The position numbers and the translations under genes are program-made. The notes below the pieces were generated by a model. It had not been told where the DNA came from. It ran no database searches and worked only from the letters and a program-made list of their open reading frames with translations. Below are positions 52,592 to 62,614 of a stretch of 64,000 nucleotides of DNA, piece after piece. Where the stretch lies: the NCBI GenBank assembly GCA_958295805.1, contig OY282373.1, positions 1,645,001-1,709,000 of the forward strand, given 5' to 3'. The number at the start of each line of letters is the position of its first letter. Positions within the stretch are counted from its first letter, which is position 1. The stretch is from an uncultured Nitrospirales bacterium. Lineage in GTDB: Bacteria > Nitrospirota > Nitrospiria > Nitrospirales > UBA8639.

Positions 52592-54400
52592 ATGAACAAT
52601 CTGTCCCGTATCCGCAACTTTTCCATTATTGCCCATATCGACCATGGGAAATCGACCCTTGCCGACCGCTTCCTGGAAATAACCGGAGCCATTACCGCAA
52701 GGGAGTTTCGTGAGCAAATCCTGGATGACATGGATTTGGAACGCGAGCGCGGGATTACGATTAAGGCCCACGCCGTCACCACCTCCTATAAAGCACACGA
52801 TGGTTGCGACTATCAATTAAATCTGATCGACACCCCCGGGCACGTGGATTTCACCTATGAGGTATCGCGGAGTTTGGCCGCGTGTGAAGGCGCCCTGTTG
52901 CTGGTGGACGCGACCCAAGGGGTGGAAGCCCAGACCATTGCTAATGCCTACCTTGCCATTGCCAACAACCTCGTGATTCTTCCCGTCATCAATAAAATCG
53001 ATCTCGCCAGCGCGGACGTGGACGGCGTGACGCACCAGATCCAGGACGTCCTGGGCTTAGACGTCGCTGAAACCCTCCTGGTCAGCGCCAAGCAGGGGAT
53101 CGGGGTGGATGAAGTTCTCAATGCCGTGGTGCAACGCATTCCTCCGCCGACGGGAACGGCCGGTGCCTCGCTGAAGGCCCTGATTTTCGATTCCTGGTTT
53201 GACAGTTACCAAGGCGCCATAGTGTTGATTCGTGTGTTTGACGGCATGGTGAAGCCGGGCATGACCATCCGGCTCATGTCGAATAATCGAACGTTTGACG
53301 TCACGGAAGTCGGGATTTTCTCGCCCAAACGTACCAGAACCGCGGAGTTGAAAACTGGTGACGTCGGCTACGTCGTTGCGGGGATGAAAGACGTGTCCGA
53401 TACCAAAATCGGTGACACGCTGACCGAGGCCGAGCAACCCACGGCCACGCCTTTGCCCGGGTATCGAGAGGTCAACCCTCTGGTCTTCTGCGGACTCTAC
53501 ACCACGGATAACGCGGACTATGAAAATTTTCGGGACTCTCTGGAAAAGCTCCGGCTCAATGATTCCTCGTTTGTGTACGAACCCGAAACGTCGTTGGCAC
53601 TGGGCTTCGGCTTTCGTTGCGGGTTTTTGGGCCTGCTTCACATGGAAATTATTCGTGAGCGCCTGCACCGGGAGTATGGATTGGATTTGATTAGTACCGC
53701 TCCCACCGTGATTCATCGAGTCAGGACGATTCATGGGGAAGTGCTGAACGTTGACAATCCGGCCAAGCTTCCCGACCAGGGCATGATCGACACCATGGAG
53801 GAGCCCTTTATCCATGCCACGATCATTGCTCCGGAACGATACGCCGGCAACGTTATGGCCTTGTGCCAAGAACGGCGGGGCAGTCAGAAAAGCTTGCACT
53901 ATCTCGATGCCACGAGGATTATGCTGGTCTATGACTTGCCTCTCAATGAAATGGTGCTGGATTTTTACGATAAATTGAAATCCCGCACCCAGGGATACGC
54001 GTCGCTGGATTACGAACTGGCGGATTATCGGCAATCGGATCTGGTCAAACTCGACCTGCTGCTGAACGGCGAAACCATTGACGCCTTGTCGTTTATCACC
54101 CATAAGGATAAGGCGTATCACCGGGGTCGGCAGTTGACGGAAAAAATGAAAGAGTTGATTCCTAAACAGATGTTTGAGGTGGTGATCCAAGCGGCCCTCG
54201 GCAAGCGCGTCATCGCACGCGAAACGATTTCCGCCCTGAAGAAAAACGTCACCGCCAAATGTTACGGCGGAGACATCACGCGCAAACGCAAGCTCTGGGA
54301 GAAACAAAAGGAAGGAAAAAAACGCATGAAACAACTGGGGCGAGTGGAAGTGCCGCAAGAAGCCTTTTTAGCCCTTTTGAAAGTCAAGGATGAGTCATGA
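52592..54400 (+). CDS. lepA: Elongation factor 4 (LepA)
   Basis: LepA is a ribosome-bound GTPase acting on stalled or mistranslocated ribosomes and in ribosome assembly. The P-loop region AHIDHGKST is at 14-22, with DTPGH near 79-83 and NKIDL. The LepA-specific C-terminal domain is present ([18 protein letters not shown] and after). The ATG at 52592 gives the normal 602 residues. It overlaps lepB by four bases, the classic lepA-lepB order. Confidence 0.98.
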   Translation: MNNLSRIRNFSIIAHIDHGKSTLADRFLEITGAITAREFREQILDDMDLERERGITIKAHAVTTSYKAHDGCDYQLNLIDTPGHVDFTYEVSRSLAACEGALLLVDATQGVEAQTIANAYLAIANNLVILPVINKIDLASADVDGVTHQIQDVLGLDVAETLLVSAKQGIGVDEVLNAVVQRIPPPTGTAGASLKALIFDSWFDSYQGAIVLIRVFDGMVKPGMTIRLMSNNRTFDVTEVGIFSPKRTRTAELKTGDVGYVVAGMKDVSDTKIGDTLTEAEQPTATPLPGYREVNPLVFCGLYTTDNADYENFRDSLEKLRLNDSSFVYEPETSLALGFGFRCGFLGLLHMEIIRERLHREYGLDLISTAPTVIHRVRTIHGEVLNVDNPAKLPDQGMIDTMEEPFIHATIIAPERYAGNVMALCQERRGSQKSLHYLDATRIMLVYDLPLNEMVLDFYDKLKSRTQGYASLDYELADYRQSDLVKLDLLLNGETIDALSFITHKDKAYHRGRQLTEKMKELIPKQMFEVVIQAALGKRVIARETISALKKNVTAKCYGGDITRKRKLWEKQKEGKKRMKQLGRVEVPQEAFLALLKVKDES

Positions 54401-55152
54401 CCGATCATCAATCAAAACCCGACTCGTCGGACCCGTCTTCCACGGACCCTGCTCCGTCTTCTTCGCGTGAAGAGGGTCGTGACCAAGCTCCCCCGAAAAA
54501 ACCATTATGGCGGGAGTACGCCGAGGCTCTCGTCATTGCCATTATCCTGGCCTTGACGATTCGCGTGTTTATCGTGCAGGCCTTCAAAATTCCTTCGGGG
54601 TCCATGATTCCCAGTTTGCAGATCGGCGATCACATTCTGGTCAATAAACTCTCGTATGGGATCCAGCGTCCCAAAGATTGTGAGTTTGAAATGTCCTTTC
54701 TTCCCGTCACCTGTTATTCCTCCGAGCTGGTGGTGGATTTCGGTCCACCCGAGCGGGGAGACGTGATCGTGTTTCGCTATCCGGAGGATGAACACAAGGA
54801 TTTTATCAAACGCATCATCGGCGTCCCGGGCGACAGCATTCAGATCCGCAATAAAATCGTGTACGTCAACGGCGAGCCGTTTCAAGACGCCACGTTTACC
54901 CAACGCGTGGACCCGGGCATTATCGACGGTCGGATCAATCCTCGTGACAACTATGGTCCCGTCACGGTTCCGCCTCACTCCTATTTCGTCATGGGCGACA
55001 ACCGCGACCAGAGCCTGGACAGTCGCTTCTGGGGCTACGTCCAGGAGCATAAAATCAAAGGCCGGGCGTTTCTCGTGTATTGGTCGTGGAACGGTCAGGG
55101 TTCGTTGATGGAATGGGTTCGTTGGAATCGAATCGGGAAAATCATCGACTAA
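54397..55152 (+). CDS. lepB: Signal peptidase I
   Basis: LepB removes signal peptides at the outer face of the inner membrane. After a Ser/Pro-rich cytoplasmic tail of ~35 residues there is one membrane segment ([20 protein letters not shown]). Catalytic Ser69 lies in [10 protein letters not shown] and Lys138 in [27 protein letters not shown] is the conserved box E. At 251 residues it is typical of single-spanning forms. Confidence 0.97.
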   Translation: MTDHQSKPDSSDPSSTDPAPSSSREEGRDQAPPKKPLWREYAEALVIAIILALTIRVFIVQAFKIPSGSMIPSLQIGDHILVNKLSYGIQRPKDCEFEMSFLPVTCYSSELVVDFGPPERGDVIVFRYPEDEHKDFIKRIIGVPGDSIQIRNKIVYVNGEPFQDATFTQRVDPGIIDGRINPRDNYGPVTVPPHSYFVMGDNRDQSLDSRFWGYVQEHKIKGRAFLVYWSWNGQGSLMEWVRWNRIGKIID

Positions 55153-55172
55153 TTCCCACGGAGTTCATCGGC

Positions 55173-56222
55173 GTGGTCCGGTCATCAACGCGACAACCTG
55201 CTTCTCCTCACAGCCGCACCCGGCGTTCCGATACTTCGTCGATCTCTCCCGCGTCTCTCGAACGGTATCTTCGTCGATTTTCACGCGGGCGCGTGTTGAT
55301 CCTGGGAGACCTCATGATGGATCACTACGTCTGGGGCGCGGTCAGCCGTATTTCTCCCGAAGCTCCCGTGCCGATCGTCCACGTGGAACGGGAATCCGTC
55401 CAACCCGGGGGAGCCGCCAACGTCTACGCGAACGTGCTCTCGTTGGGCGGCCACGCTCTACTCTGCGGCGTGATCGGGTCGGACGCCGCCGGCGCATCGT
55501 TGCTCAAGCAACTACGCCTGGATGGAAAGCAGGGGATTCTTGTTGATCCGACTCGTCCCACCACGAAGAAAACCAGAATCGTCGCTCATAGCCAGCAAGT
55601 CGTTCGCTATGACGTGGAACGGCGTCACGACGTGTCCTCCCGACTCACGAAGCAGATCGTGAACTATATCGAGGTTCACTGTTCTTCTCTTTCGTGCGTC
55701 GTGGTTTCTGATTATTGCAAAGGCGTCATCACGCCTTCGCTGATGGCTCACTTGAGAACGCTCGCACGCCGACGCACCCTTCCCATTATTGTCGATCCTA
55801 AGGTTGAACACATCGGCTATTACGACGGCGTCACCGTCGTCACCCCCAATCACGTCGAAGCGCAGCAGGCATCCGACCGTGCCGCCCACGATCACGAGGC
55901 CATCCACGACGTGGGACATCACCTGCGCCAAAAATTGGGTTGTGAAGCCGTGTTAGTGACCAGAGGCGAGCAGGGGATGAGCCTGTGCGAAGCCACGGGA
56001 CAAAGCTGGCACATCCCGGCCATGGCTCGACAGGTGTATGACGTCACGGGCGCGGGTGATACCGTGGTCAGCACCTTGGCCCTTGGCCTGAGTGCAGGCG
56101 CCTCCATCCGGGAAAGCGCGACGTTGGCCAATCAGGCCGCCGGGGTTGCGGTGGGCACGGTCGGAACCGCTGCCGTGACGAACGCGCAACTGAAAGAGGC
56201 CCTTCGCCATGCCGGCGGATAA
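55173..56222 (+). CDS. hldE: D-glycero-beta-D-manno-heptose-7-phosphate kinase (HldE kinase domain / RfaE1)
   Basis: The enzyme makes heptose 1,7-bisphosphate for the LPS inner core. I use the GTG at 55173 because GGAG lies nine bases upstream, giving 349 residues. It is a PfkB/ribokinase-type protein with GRVLILGDLMMDHYVWG, PGGAANVYANVLSLG and the anion-hole motif VTGAGDTVVSTLALG at about 288-302. The nucleotidyltransferase half of bifunctional HldE is absent, so this is the single-domain form. It overlaps kdsB by 14 bases. Confidence 0.92.
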   Translation: MVRSSTRQPASPHSRTRRSDTSSISPASLERYLRRFSRGRVLILGDLMMDHYVWGAVSRISPEAPVPIVHVERESVQPGGAANVYANVLSLGGHALLCGVIGSDAAGASLLKQLRLDGKQGILVDPTRPTTKKTRIVAHSQQVVRYDVERRHDVSSRLTKQIVNYIEVHCSSLSCVVVSDYCKGVITPSLMAHLRTLARRRTLPIIVDPKVEHIGYYDGVTVVTPNHVEAQQASDRAAHDHEAIHDVGHHLRQKLGCEAVLVTRGEQGMSLCEATGQSWHIPAMARQVYDVTGAGDTVVSTLALGLSAGASIRESATLANQAAGVAVGTVGTAAVTNAQLKEALRHAGG

Positions 56223-56985
56223 CCCATCCATTGCCGTCGTCATTCCGGCTCGATACGGGTCTTCCAGATTTCCAGGGAAACCGTTGGCTCTGCTGGCGGG
56301 AAAACCATTGATCCAGCACGTCTATGAACGGGCGGCAACCGTCCCTGCGAATGCCCGGGTTCTGGTGACCACGGACGACGTCCGCGTTTCCGAGACCGTT
56401 CAGAACTTCGGCGGCCTTGCCGTGATGATGACCGATCCGTGCCGAACGGGAACGGACCGTGTCGCGGCGGCGGTCCAAACGCTCGCCTGTAACGTCGTGG
56501 TCAACCTTCAAGGTGATGAAATCCCTCTCTCACCGGATTTTCTAATGGATCTCATCAATCCGTTTCTTGCCGGCACCGCGGAAATGGGCACTCTGCGAAG
56601 GGCCATGGGACGCGGGGAAGAATTCAGCCAATCTTCAGTCGTGAAGGTCGTCACGGATCGGCAGGGGAGGGCCTTGTACTTTTCCCGATCCCCGATTCCT
56701 TACGTGCGGGACGATGCGCCGTCTCCGTCATCTTTTGCCTTTCTTCACGTGGGCGTGTATATTTTCCGTCGAGCGACGTTGGATCGTTTTGCCGCATTGC
56801 CGACGGGAGCGTTGGAGCAGGCGGAACAGCTTGAACAGTTACGAGCACTGGAACATGGCATTCCCATTCACGTCTGGGACACCGCCCATGCCTCACTTCG
56901 GATCGACACGCCTGAGGATCTGGAGAACGCCAACAAATCGTGGGACAGCCTTATGGCAGGGACCGGGAGACCAGGATTCTTGTAA
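56209..56985 (+). CDS. kdsB: 3-deoxy-manno-octulosonate cytidylyltransferase
   Basis: KdsB activates KDO as CMP-KDO for lipid A-core assembly. VIPARYGSSRFPGKPLALLA at the N-terminus is the CTP-binding signature. VVNLQGDEIPLSPDFL and IRIDTPEDLE-like (LRIDTPEDLENA) segments follow. At 258 residues it is full length. It is the second LPS gene in a row after the heptose kinase; pyrG and kdsA follow beyond the restriction-modification pair. Confidence 0.96.
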   Translation: MPADNPSIAVVIPARYGSSRFPGKPLALLAGKPLIQHVYERAATVPANARVLVTTDDVRVSETVQNFGGLAVMMTDPCRTGTDRVAAAVQTLACNVVVNLQGDEIPLSPDFLMDLINPFLAGTAEMGTLRRAMGRGEEFSQSSVVKVVTDRQGRALYFSRSPIPYVRDDAPSPSSFAFLHVGVYIFRRATLDRFAALPTGALEQAEQLEQLRALEHGIPIHVWDTAHASLRIDTPEDLENANKSWDSLMAGTGRPGFL

Positions 56986-57097
56986 AAGGTCAATCGCCAA
57001 GTCTACCGCCGTGCCCCCTCCTGACAAAAAAGGGAAACTTTTCCGCCCTTTGGAAGGGGAAGCAAGGTGGGAGAGAGAAAGGAAATGACATCGAAGA

Positions 57098-57826
57098 GTG
57101 CCAAAACATTCTCCGAAAACACGTGATACCCACAACCATACTCGAAAGCGCGTGGTGTCCAACGGTGAAGCCACCAATGACCTTGTATTAAGTGCCTACG
57201 CGGACGGGAACGACAAGGTCTTCCTACGCATTCTCAAGCTCTATGTCGCGCCCGGCTCCACGGTGGCCGACGTGACGTACGGGAAGGGAGTCTTTTGGCG
57301 TCACGTGCCGGAGAAACACTATGACCTGCGCGCGACGGATATTCAGGATGGAATTGATTGTAGAAATCTTCCTTACGAAAACGGAGCAATTGATTGCGTC
57401 GTTCTTGATCCCCCTTATATGCACTCACCGGGAGGAACGACGCATGAGGCGCATTCCCCAATGGAAGTCCATTACCGAAACAACGGAACGGGGAATTTGA
57501 CTACGAGCAAGTATCACGAAGCCGTTCTCGATCTCTATCGGGAGGCAGGACGCGAAGCACACAGGGTCTTGCGGACACGAGGCGTTCTCATCGTAAAATG
57601 TCAAGATGAAGTATGCTCGAATCGTCAACGCTTCACGCACGTCGAGATCATGCAAGCATACAAGGACATGGGGTTCGTGGCCGAGGACCTGTTCGTGGTC
57701 ATGCGTAACAACCGGCCGGGCGTCAGTCGCGTCGTGAAGCAGGTCCACACGCGGAAGAACCACTCATACTTTCTCGTCTTCTGGAAACGCGGAAAGAGGA
57801 GTGAATTATGGGAGTCGCCCAATTGA
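57098..57826 (+). CDS. DNA methyltransferase of a compact restriction-modification pair
   Basis: The protein has a SAM-site-like VADVTYGKGVFW and, after a short gap, the catalytic VVLDPPYMHSPGG, as in N4-cytosine or N6-adenine methylases. It ends with NHSYFLVFWKRG. At under 243 residues it is small and lacks an obvious separate recognition domain. The start is unclear: GTG at 57098, 57152 or 57155 are in frame, while an ATG at 57085 with a very good ribosome binding site (GGAGAGAGAAAGGAA) is one frame off. A small frameshift near the N-terminus is therefore possible. It overlaps the next gene by 19 bases. Confidence 0.8.
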   Translation: MPKHSPKTRDTHNHTRKRVVSNGEATNDLVLSAYADGNDKVFLRILKLYVAPGSTVADVTYGKGVFWRHVPEKHYDLRATDIQDGIDCRNLPYENGAIDCVVLDPPYMHSPGGTTHEAHSPMEVHYRNNGTGNLTTSKYHEAVLDLYREAGREAHRVLRTRGVLIVKCQDEVCSNRQRFTHVEIMQAYKDMGFVAEDLFVVMRNNRPGVSRVVKQVHTRKNHSYFLVFWKRGKRSELWESPN

Positions 57827-58317
57827 GTGCCGTAGACCTTTTGATCGAGATCATCCGTGAGAATTCGCCAATATCCAAGTGGACGGATGCCCCGTTGGGA
57901 GAATTTCGGCACGTGGCGAACACCAATCGGGGCGAGATCGGGGAACAATTCATTCGACGCTATCTCGCCCAAGCCGGAATCAAGACTGGAAACGGGTCAA
58001 GAGTGACCCCAACGGATATTGTGATTCGCGGAAAGGAAATCGAGGTAAAAACAGCCAGCGAGGATGTGGGAGGCAATTACCAGTTCAACCACATCCGAAT
58101 GGACCGGAAGTACCATTACCTGATGTGTCTTGGCATCTCGCCCGCGCACATCATGTTCAATGCGTGGCGTAAAGGAACCGTTTCCGAAGGAGAGGCCGGA
58201 GTGCTGGTGCGCATGGCAGAAGGGCAGAGCGTCACGTTCAAGCTCACGAAACGGCAGGACGCCATGCTGCCCATTGAGGAACTTCCTCTATGGGTTCGGT
58301 CTGAAATTCTTTCCTGA
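57808..58317 (+). CDS. Probable type II restriction endonuclease, PD-(D/E)xK type
   Basis: The 169-residue protein has GEIGEQFIRRYLAQAG, then TDIVIRGKEIEVKTA, in which D...ExK fits the nuclease active site. The ATG is preceded by AGGAG within the end of the methylase gene, so the two are coupled. I cannot name the recognition site. It could also be a related nuclease such as a Vsr- or Mrr-like protein, but the pairing with a methylase favours restriction. The pair sits between kdsB and pyrG. Confidence 0.7.
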   Translation: MGVAQLSAVDLLIEIIRENSPISKWTDAPLGEFRHVANTNRGEIGEQFIRRYLAQAGIKTGNGSRVTPTDIVIRGKEIEVKTASEDVGGNYQFNHIRMDRKYHYLMCLGISPAHIMFNAWRKGTVSEGEAGVLVRMAEGQSVTFKLTKRQDAMLPIEELPLWVRSEILS

Positions 58318-58334
58318 TCCCAGACAAACCATGA

Positions 58335-59951
<1,617 letters not shown>

Positions 59952-59971
59952 ACCATTGTACACGGGACATC

Positions 59972-60811
59972 ATGGTACGAGACGTTGAGTTAGGAGGGTT
60001 TCTGGGGGGAGGGGTGCATCCGCATTTCCTGATTGCCGGACCCTGCGTCATTGAGAGTGAAGGCCTTGTGTTGGACACCGCTTTTCAACTGGCTGACCTC
60101 GCTCGATCAATGGGATTTCCGTACATTTTTAAATCCTCTTACGATAAAGCCAATCGAAGTTCCATCCATTCATACCGCGGACCGGGTATTCAAGAAGGCT
60201 TGGATATCCTCGGAAAAGTTAGAGAAAAAGTTCAGGTTCCCGTGCTCACCGACGTGCATAGCGTTGAGGACGTGCGGCAAGCCGGTGAGGTTGTCGATAT
60301 TGTGCAGATTCCCGCGTTTCTGTGCCGACAGACGGACCTCCTCGTTGCGGCCGCGCAAACCGGCAAAACCGTCAACGTGAAGAAAGGGCAATTTCTGTCT
60401 CCGTGGGACATGAGTAACGTCGTGAAAAAATTAGAGGAAAGCGGAACGCGGCGCATCCTCCTGACGGAACGGGGATTCTCCTTCGGCTATAACAATTTAG
60501 CCGTTGACATGCGTTCCCTTCCGGTCATGAGAGAATTGGGATACCCCGTGGTTTTTGATGCAACGCACAGCGTGCAACTTCCAGGAGGCGGGGGAACGCG
60601 GTCAACCGGCCAACGCGCCTTTATCGTTCCTTTGGTCCGTGCCGCCGCCGCCGCGGGTTGCGATGGATTTTTCATGGAAGTGCATCCCAATCCGGACGAA
60701 GCTTTATCCGATGGCCCGAATATGATTCCGCTCAATAAAATGAAAGCATTACTTGAAGAACTGCGGAAACTGTGCGCAGTTTCCGGCAAGGGATCGAATC
60801 TCACGCTGTAA
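59972..60811 (+). CDS. kdsA: 3-deoxy-8-phosphooctulonate synthase
   Basis: KdsA condenses phosphoenolpyruvate and arabinose 5-phosphate to KDO 8-phosphate. The 279-residue protein has [22 protein letters not shown] and [18 protein letters not shown] Cys is present in AGPC, the position that is Cys in metal-dependent forms and Asn in others. The ATG at 59972 follows the pyrG stop by 20 bases. Confidence 0.96.
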   Translation: MVRDVELGGFLGGGVHPHFLIAGPCVIESEGLVLDTAFQLADLARSMGFPYIFKSSYDKANRSSIHSYRGPGIQEGLDILGKVREKVQVPVLTDVHSVEDVRQAGEVVDIVQIPAFLCRQTDLLVAAAQTGKTVNVKKGQFLSPWDMSNVVKKLEESGTRRILLTERGFSFGYNNLAVDMRSLPVMRELGYPVVFDATHSVQLPGGGGTRSTGQRAFIVPLVRAAAAAGCDGFFMEVHPNPDEALSDGPNMIPLNKMKALLEELRKLCAVSGKGSNLTL

Positions 60812-60819
60812 GTCGTCCG

Positions 60820-61434
60820 ATGCCACCCGCTAAAGTCGTCAAACTTCAACCAACCGCTGCTGCACCCGACCGGGTCGGTGAACAGACCTTCAACCTTCCA
60901 AACCTTCTGACGTTTTCACGAATCTTACTGGTTCCCGTGTACATCGGCTTATTTTCGACTCCCACGGTAAACCGATCCCTGGCGGCTGCGGCCGTGTTCG
61001 GGATCGCGGCACTGACGGACTTGTTGGATGGGTACATTGCCAAACAACGCGCTCAAATTACGAAAATCGGGCGTCTCTTGGATCCCATTGCCGATAAATT
61101 TCTCGTAATTTCCGGACTGGTGTTACTCGTCCAATTCCAACGAGTTGAGGCCTGGCTGGCCATTACTCTTATCACACGTGAACTGACCATCACCGGAATC
61201 AGGGCTCTCGCCGCCAGTCGAGGACTCATCATTGCCGCGGGCACGTTAGGGAAATATAAAGTTGTTTTTCAAATGATTGCCATCATCGTGTTGACCCTGG
61301 AAGGAACGTTTGCCTTGCCGGTACTGAGTCTTCATCTGGTCGGCACAGTGGGCCTGTACGCGGCACTCGTCTTGTCTCTGGTTTCCGCCGGACAATATAT
61401 TGTTGAAGTCTGGAAAGCGTTTTTCAAAAAATGA
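60820..61434 (+). CDS. pgsA: CDP-diacylglycerol--glycerol-3-phosphate 3-phosphatidyltransferase
   Basis: PgsA makes phosphatidylglycerol phosphate in the inner membrane. The CDP-alcohol phosphotransferase motif appears as DLLDGYIAKQRAQITKIGRL followed by LDPIADK, with the required acidic residues. Several membrane segments follow. The ATG at 60820 gives 204 residues with a basic, Pro-rich N-terminal tail of ~25. It is followed by plsY, another phospholipid gene. Confidence 0.94.
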   Translation: MPPAKVVKLQPTAAAPDRVGEQTFNLPNLLTFSRILLVPVYIGLFSTPTVNRSLAAAAVFGIAALTDLLDGYIAKQRAQITKIGRLLDPIADKFLVISGLVLLVQFQRVEAWLAITLITRELTITGIRALAASRGLIIAAGTLGKYKVVFQMIAIIVLTLEGTFALPVLSLHLVGTVGLYAALVLSLVSAGQYIVEVWKAFFKK

Positions 61435-61461
61435 CCTCCGTTCCGTCATGACCGTGTATCC

Positions 61462-62067
61462 ATGGCTCCAGAGCTTCTAGGGGCGGGTTTCTGTCTCATT
61501 GCCTATTTTCTTGGGTCCATTCCCTTCGGGGTCGTGTTCTCTTATCTCTGGGGCACGCAGGACCCGAGACAAGCCGGAAGTCAAAACATCGGGTTTACAA
61601 ACGTCCTGCGATTATCAGGGAAAAAGGTCGGCGTCTTCACGTTAATCGGCGACCTGGGAAAAGGATGGCTGGTGGGATGGGTCGTAAGTGTCGGATTGGT
61701 GCCGAAACTCTGGGGGCTTACGGCCGTCCTGGCCGTCCTGCTTGGACATCTCTTTCCAATTTTCTTGAAATTTCGCGGAGGTAAGGGCGTGGCCACGGGG
61801 TTGGGAGGCATTTTAGGCCTTCATTTTCCCCTGGGGCTTCTTCTGGTTGTGCTCTGGGGAACGGCCGTGGGAATCTGGAGATATTCATCAGGTGGAGCAC
61901 TCATGGCCTTTGGAGCATTTCCCATGGCAAGCTGGTTCGTGACCGGCGACATGGAATTTACGAGTTTCAGCGTCCTTGTGAGTGCCTTCATTATTTTCAG
62001 GCACAAAGACAATATTGCCCACTTGTTGCAGGGGACGGAGCCCAGGATAGGGACCAATTCCCTCTAA
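61462..62067 (+). CDS. plsY: Glycerol-3-phosphate acyltransferase PlsY
   Basis: PlsY transfers acyl groups from acyl phosphate to glycerol 3-phosphate in the membrane. Conserved loops are GSIPFGVVFSYLWG, DPRQAGSQNIGFTNVLR, FPIFLKFRGGKGVATGLG and FRHKDNIAHLLQGTEP. At 201 residues with about five membrane segments it is typical. It lies 27 bases after pgsA. Confidence 0.95.
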   Translation: MAPELLGAGFCLIAYFLGSIPFGVVFSYLWGTQDPRQAGSQNIGFTNVLRLSGKKVGVFTLIGDLGKGWLVGWVVSVGLVPKLWGLTAVLAVLLGHLFPIFLKFRGGKGVATGLGGILGLHFPLGLLLVVLWGTAVGIWRYSSGGALMAFGAFPMASWFVTGDMEFTSFSVLVSAFIIFRHKDNIAHLLQGTEPRIGTNSL

Positions 62068-62192
62068 TTTTATAATTTGACATAATAATCATTATCCGAC
62101 ATTTCAAAATATTTTGAAAATCGCGTAACAACCAATTATGACTTTCTTGGAAACCACCGCTCATCTTCTTCGGGATAGCTGAGAGCCATTTT
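62068..62192. promoter_or_regulatory. AT-rich spacer with a perfect palindrome
   Basis: Just past plsY the DNA becomes AT-rich, in contrast with its surroundings. It contains ATAATCATTAT and a perfect 16-base palindrome TTCAAAATATTTTGAA at 62103-62118. This could be an operator or the edge of an inserted segment. I cannot assign a regulator. Confidence 0.3.
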
Positions 62193-62457
62193 TATCAAGG
62201 CTCTCTTTCTGTCATTCCCGACATCTTTCATCGGGAATCCAGCATTTTTGCTTTTTCCTCCATCTGCAAAGATACAGCCCCTGGATTCCCGCTTCCGCGA
62301 GAATGACAGATTGGGGTTATTTTGTATCAAGGCTCTCTTTCTGTCATTCCCGACATCGTTCATCGGGAATCCAGCATTTTGGCTTTTTCCTCCATCCGCA
62401 AAGATACAGCCTCTAGATTCCCGCTTCCGCCGGAATTACAGATTGGGGTCATTTTCG
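62193..62457 (+). repeat. Direct repeat of a 132-base hairpin unit
   Basis: Two copies start at 62193 and 62325. Each runs from TATCAAGGCTCTCTTTCTG through TCATTCCCGACAT...ATCGGGAATCCAG and then CTGGATTCCCGCTTCCG (or TAGATTCCC...) to GATTGGGGT. They differ at a few positions. Within each, the two CCAG/CTGG-ended parts are inverted with respect to each other, so each copy can fold on itself. Confidence 0.85.
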
Positions 62458-62614
62458 TATCAACGTCAGATCGTTCGCTTTCTAAAAGAAGCAACAGTAG
62501 GACGGTCAATGGGATTCCTCAGTGCTTGCAGAAAGTTGACGAGTGACGAGTTGATGAAGCAATCTCCTTTTTATGCGAGATATCCTTGATCAGCCTTTTT
62601 TTCGCCGAGAACGA

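Noticed and set aside
57154-58317. The methylase-nuclease pair as the cause of ACGT enrichment
   Set aside because: A restriction system would normally select against its site, and I have no evidence that its site is ACGT.
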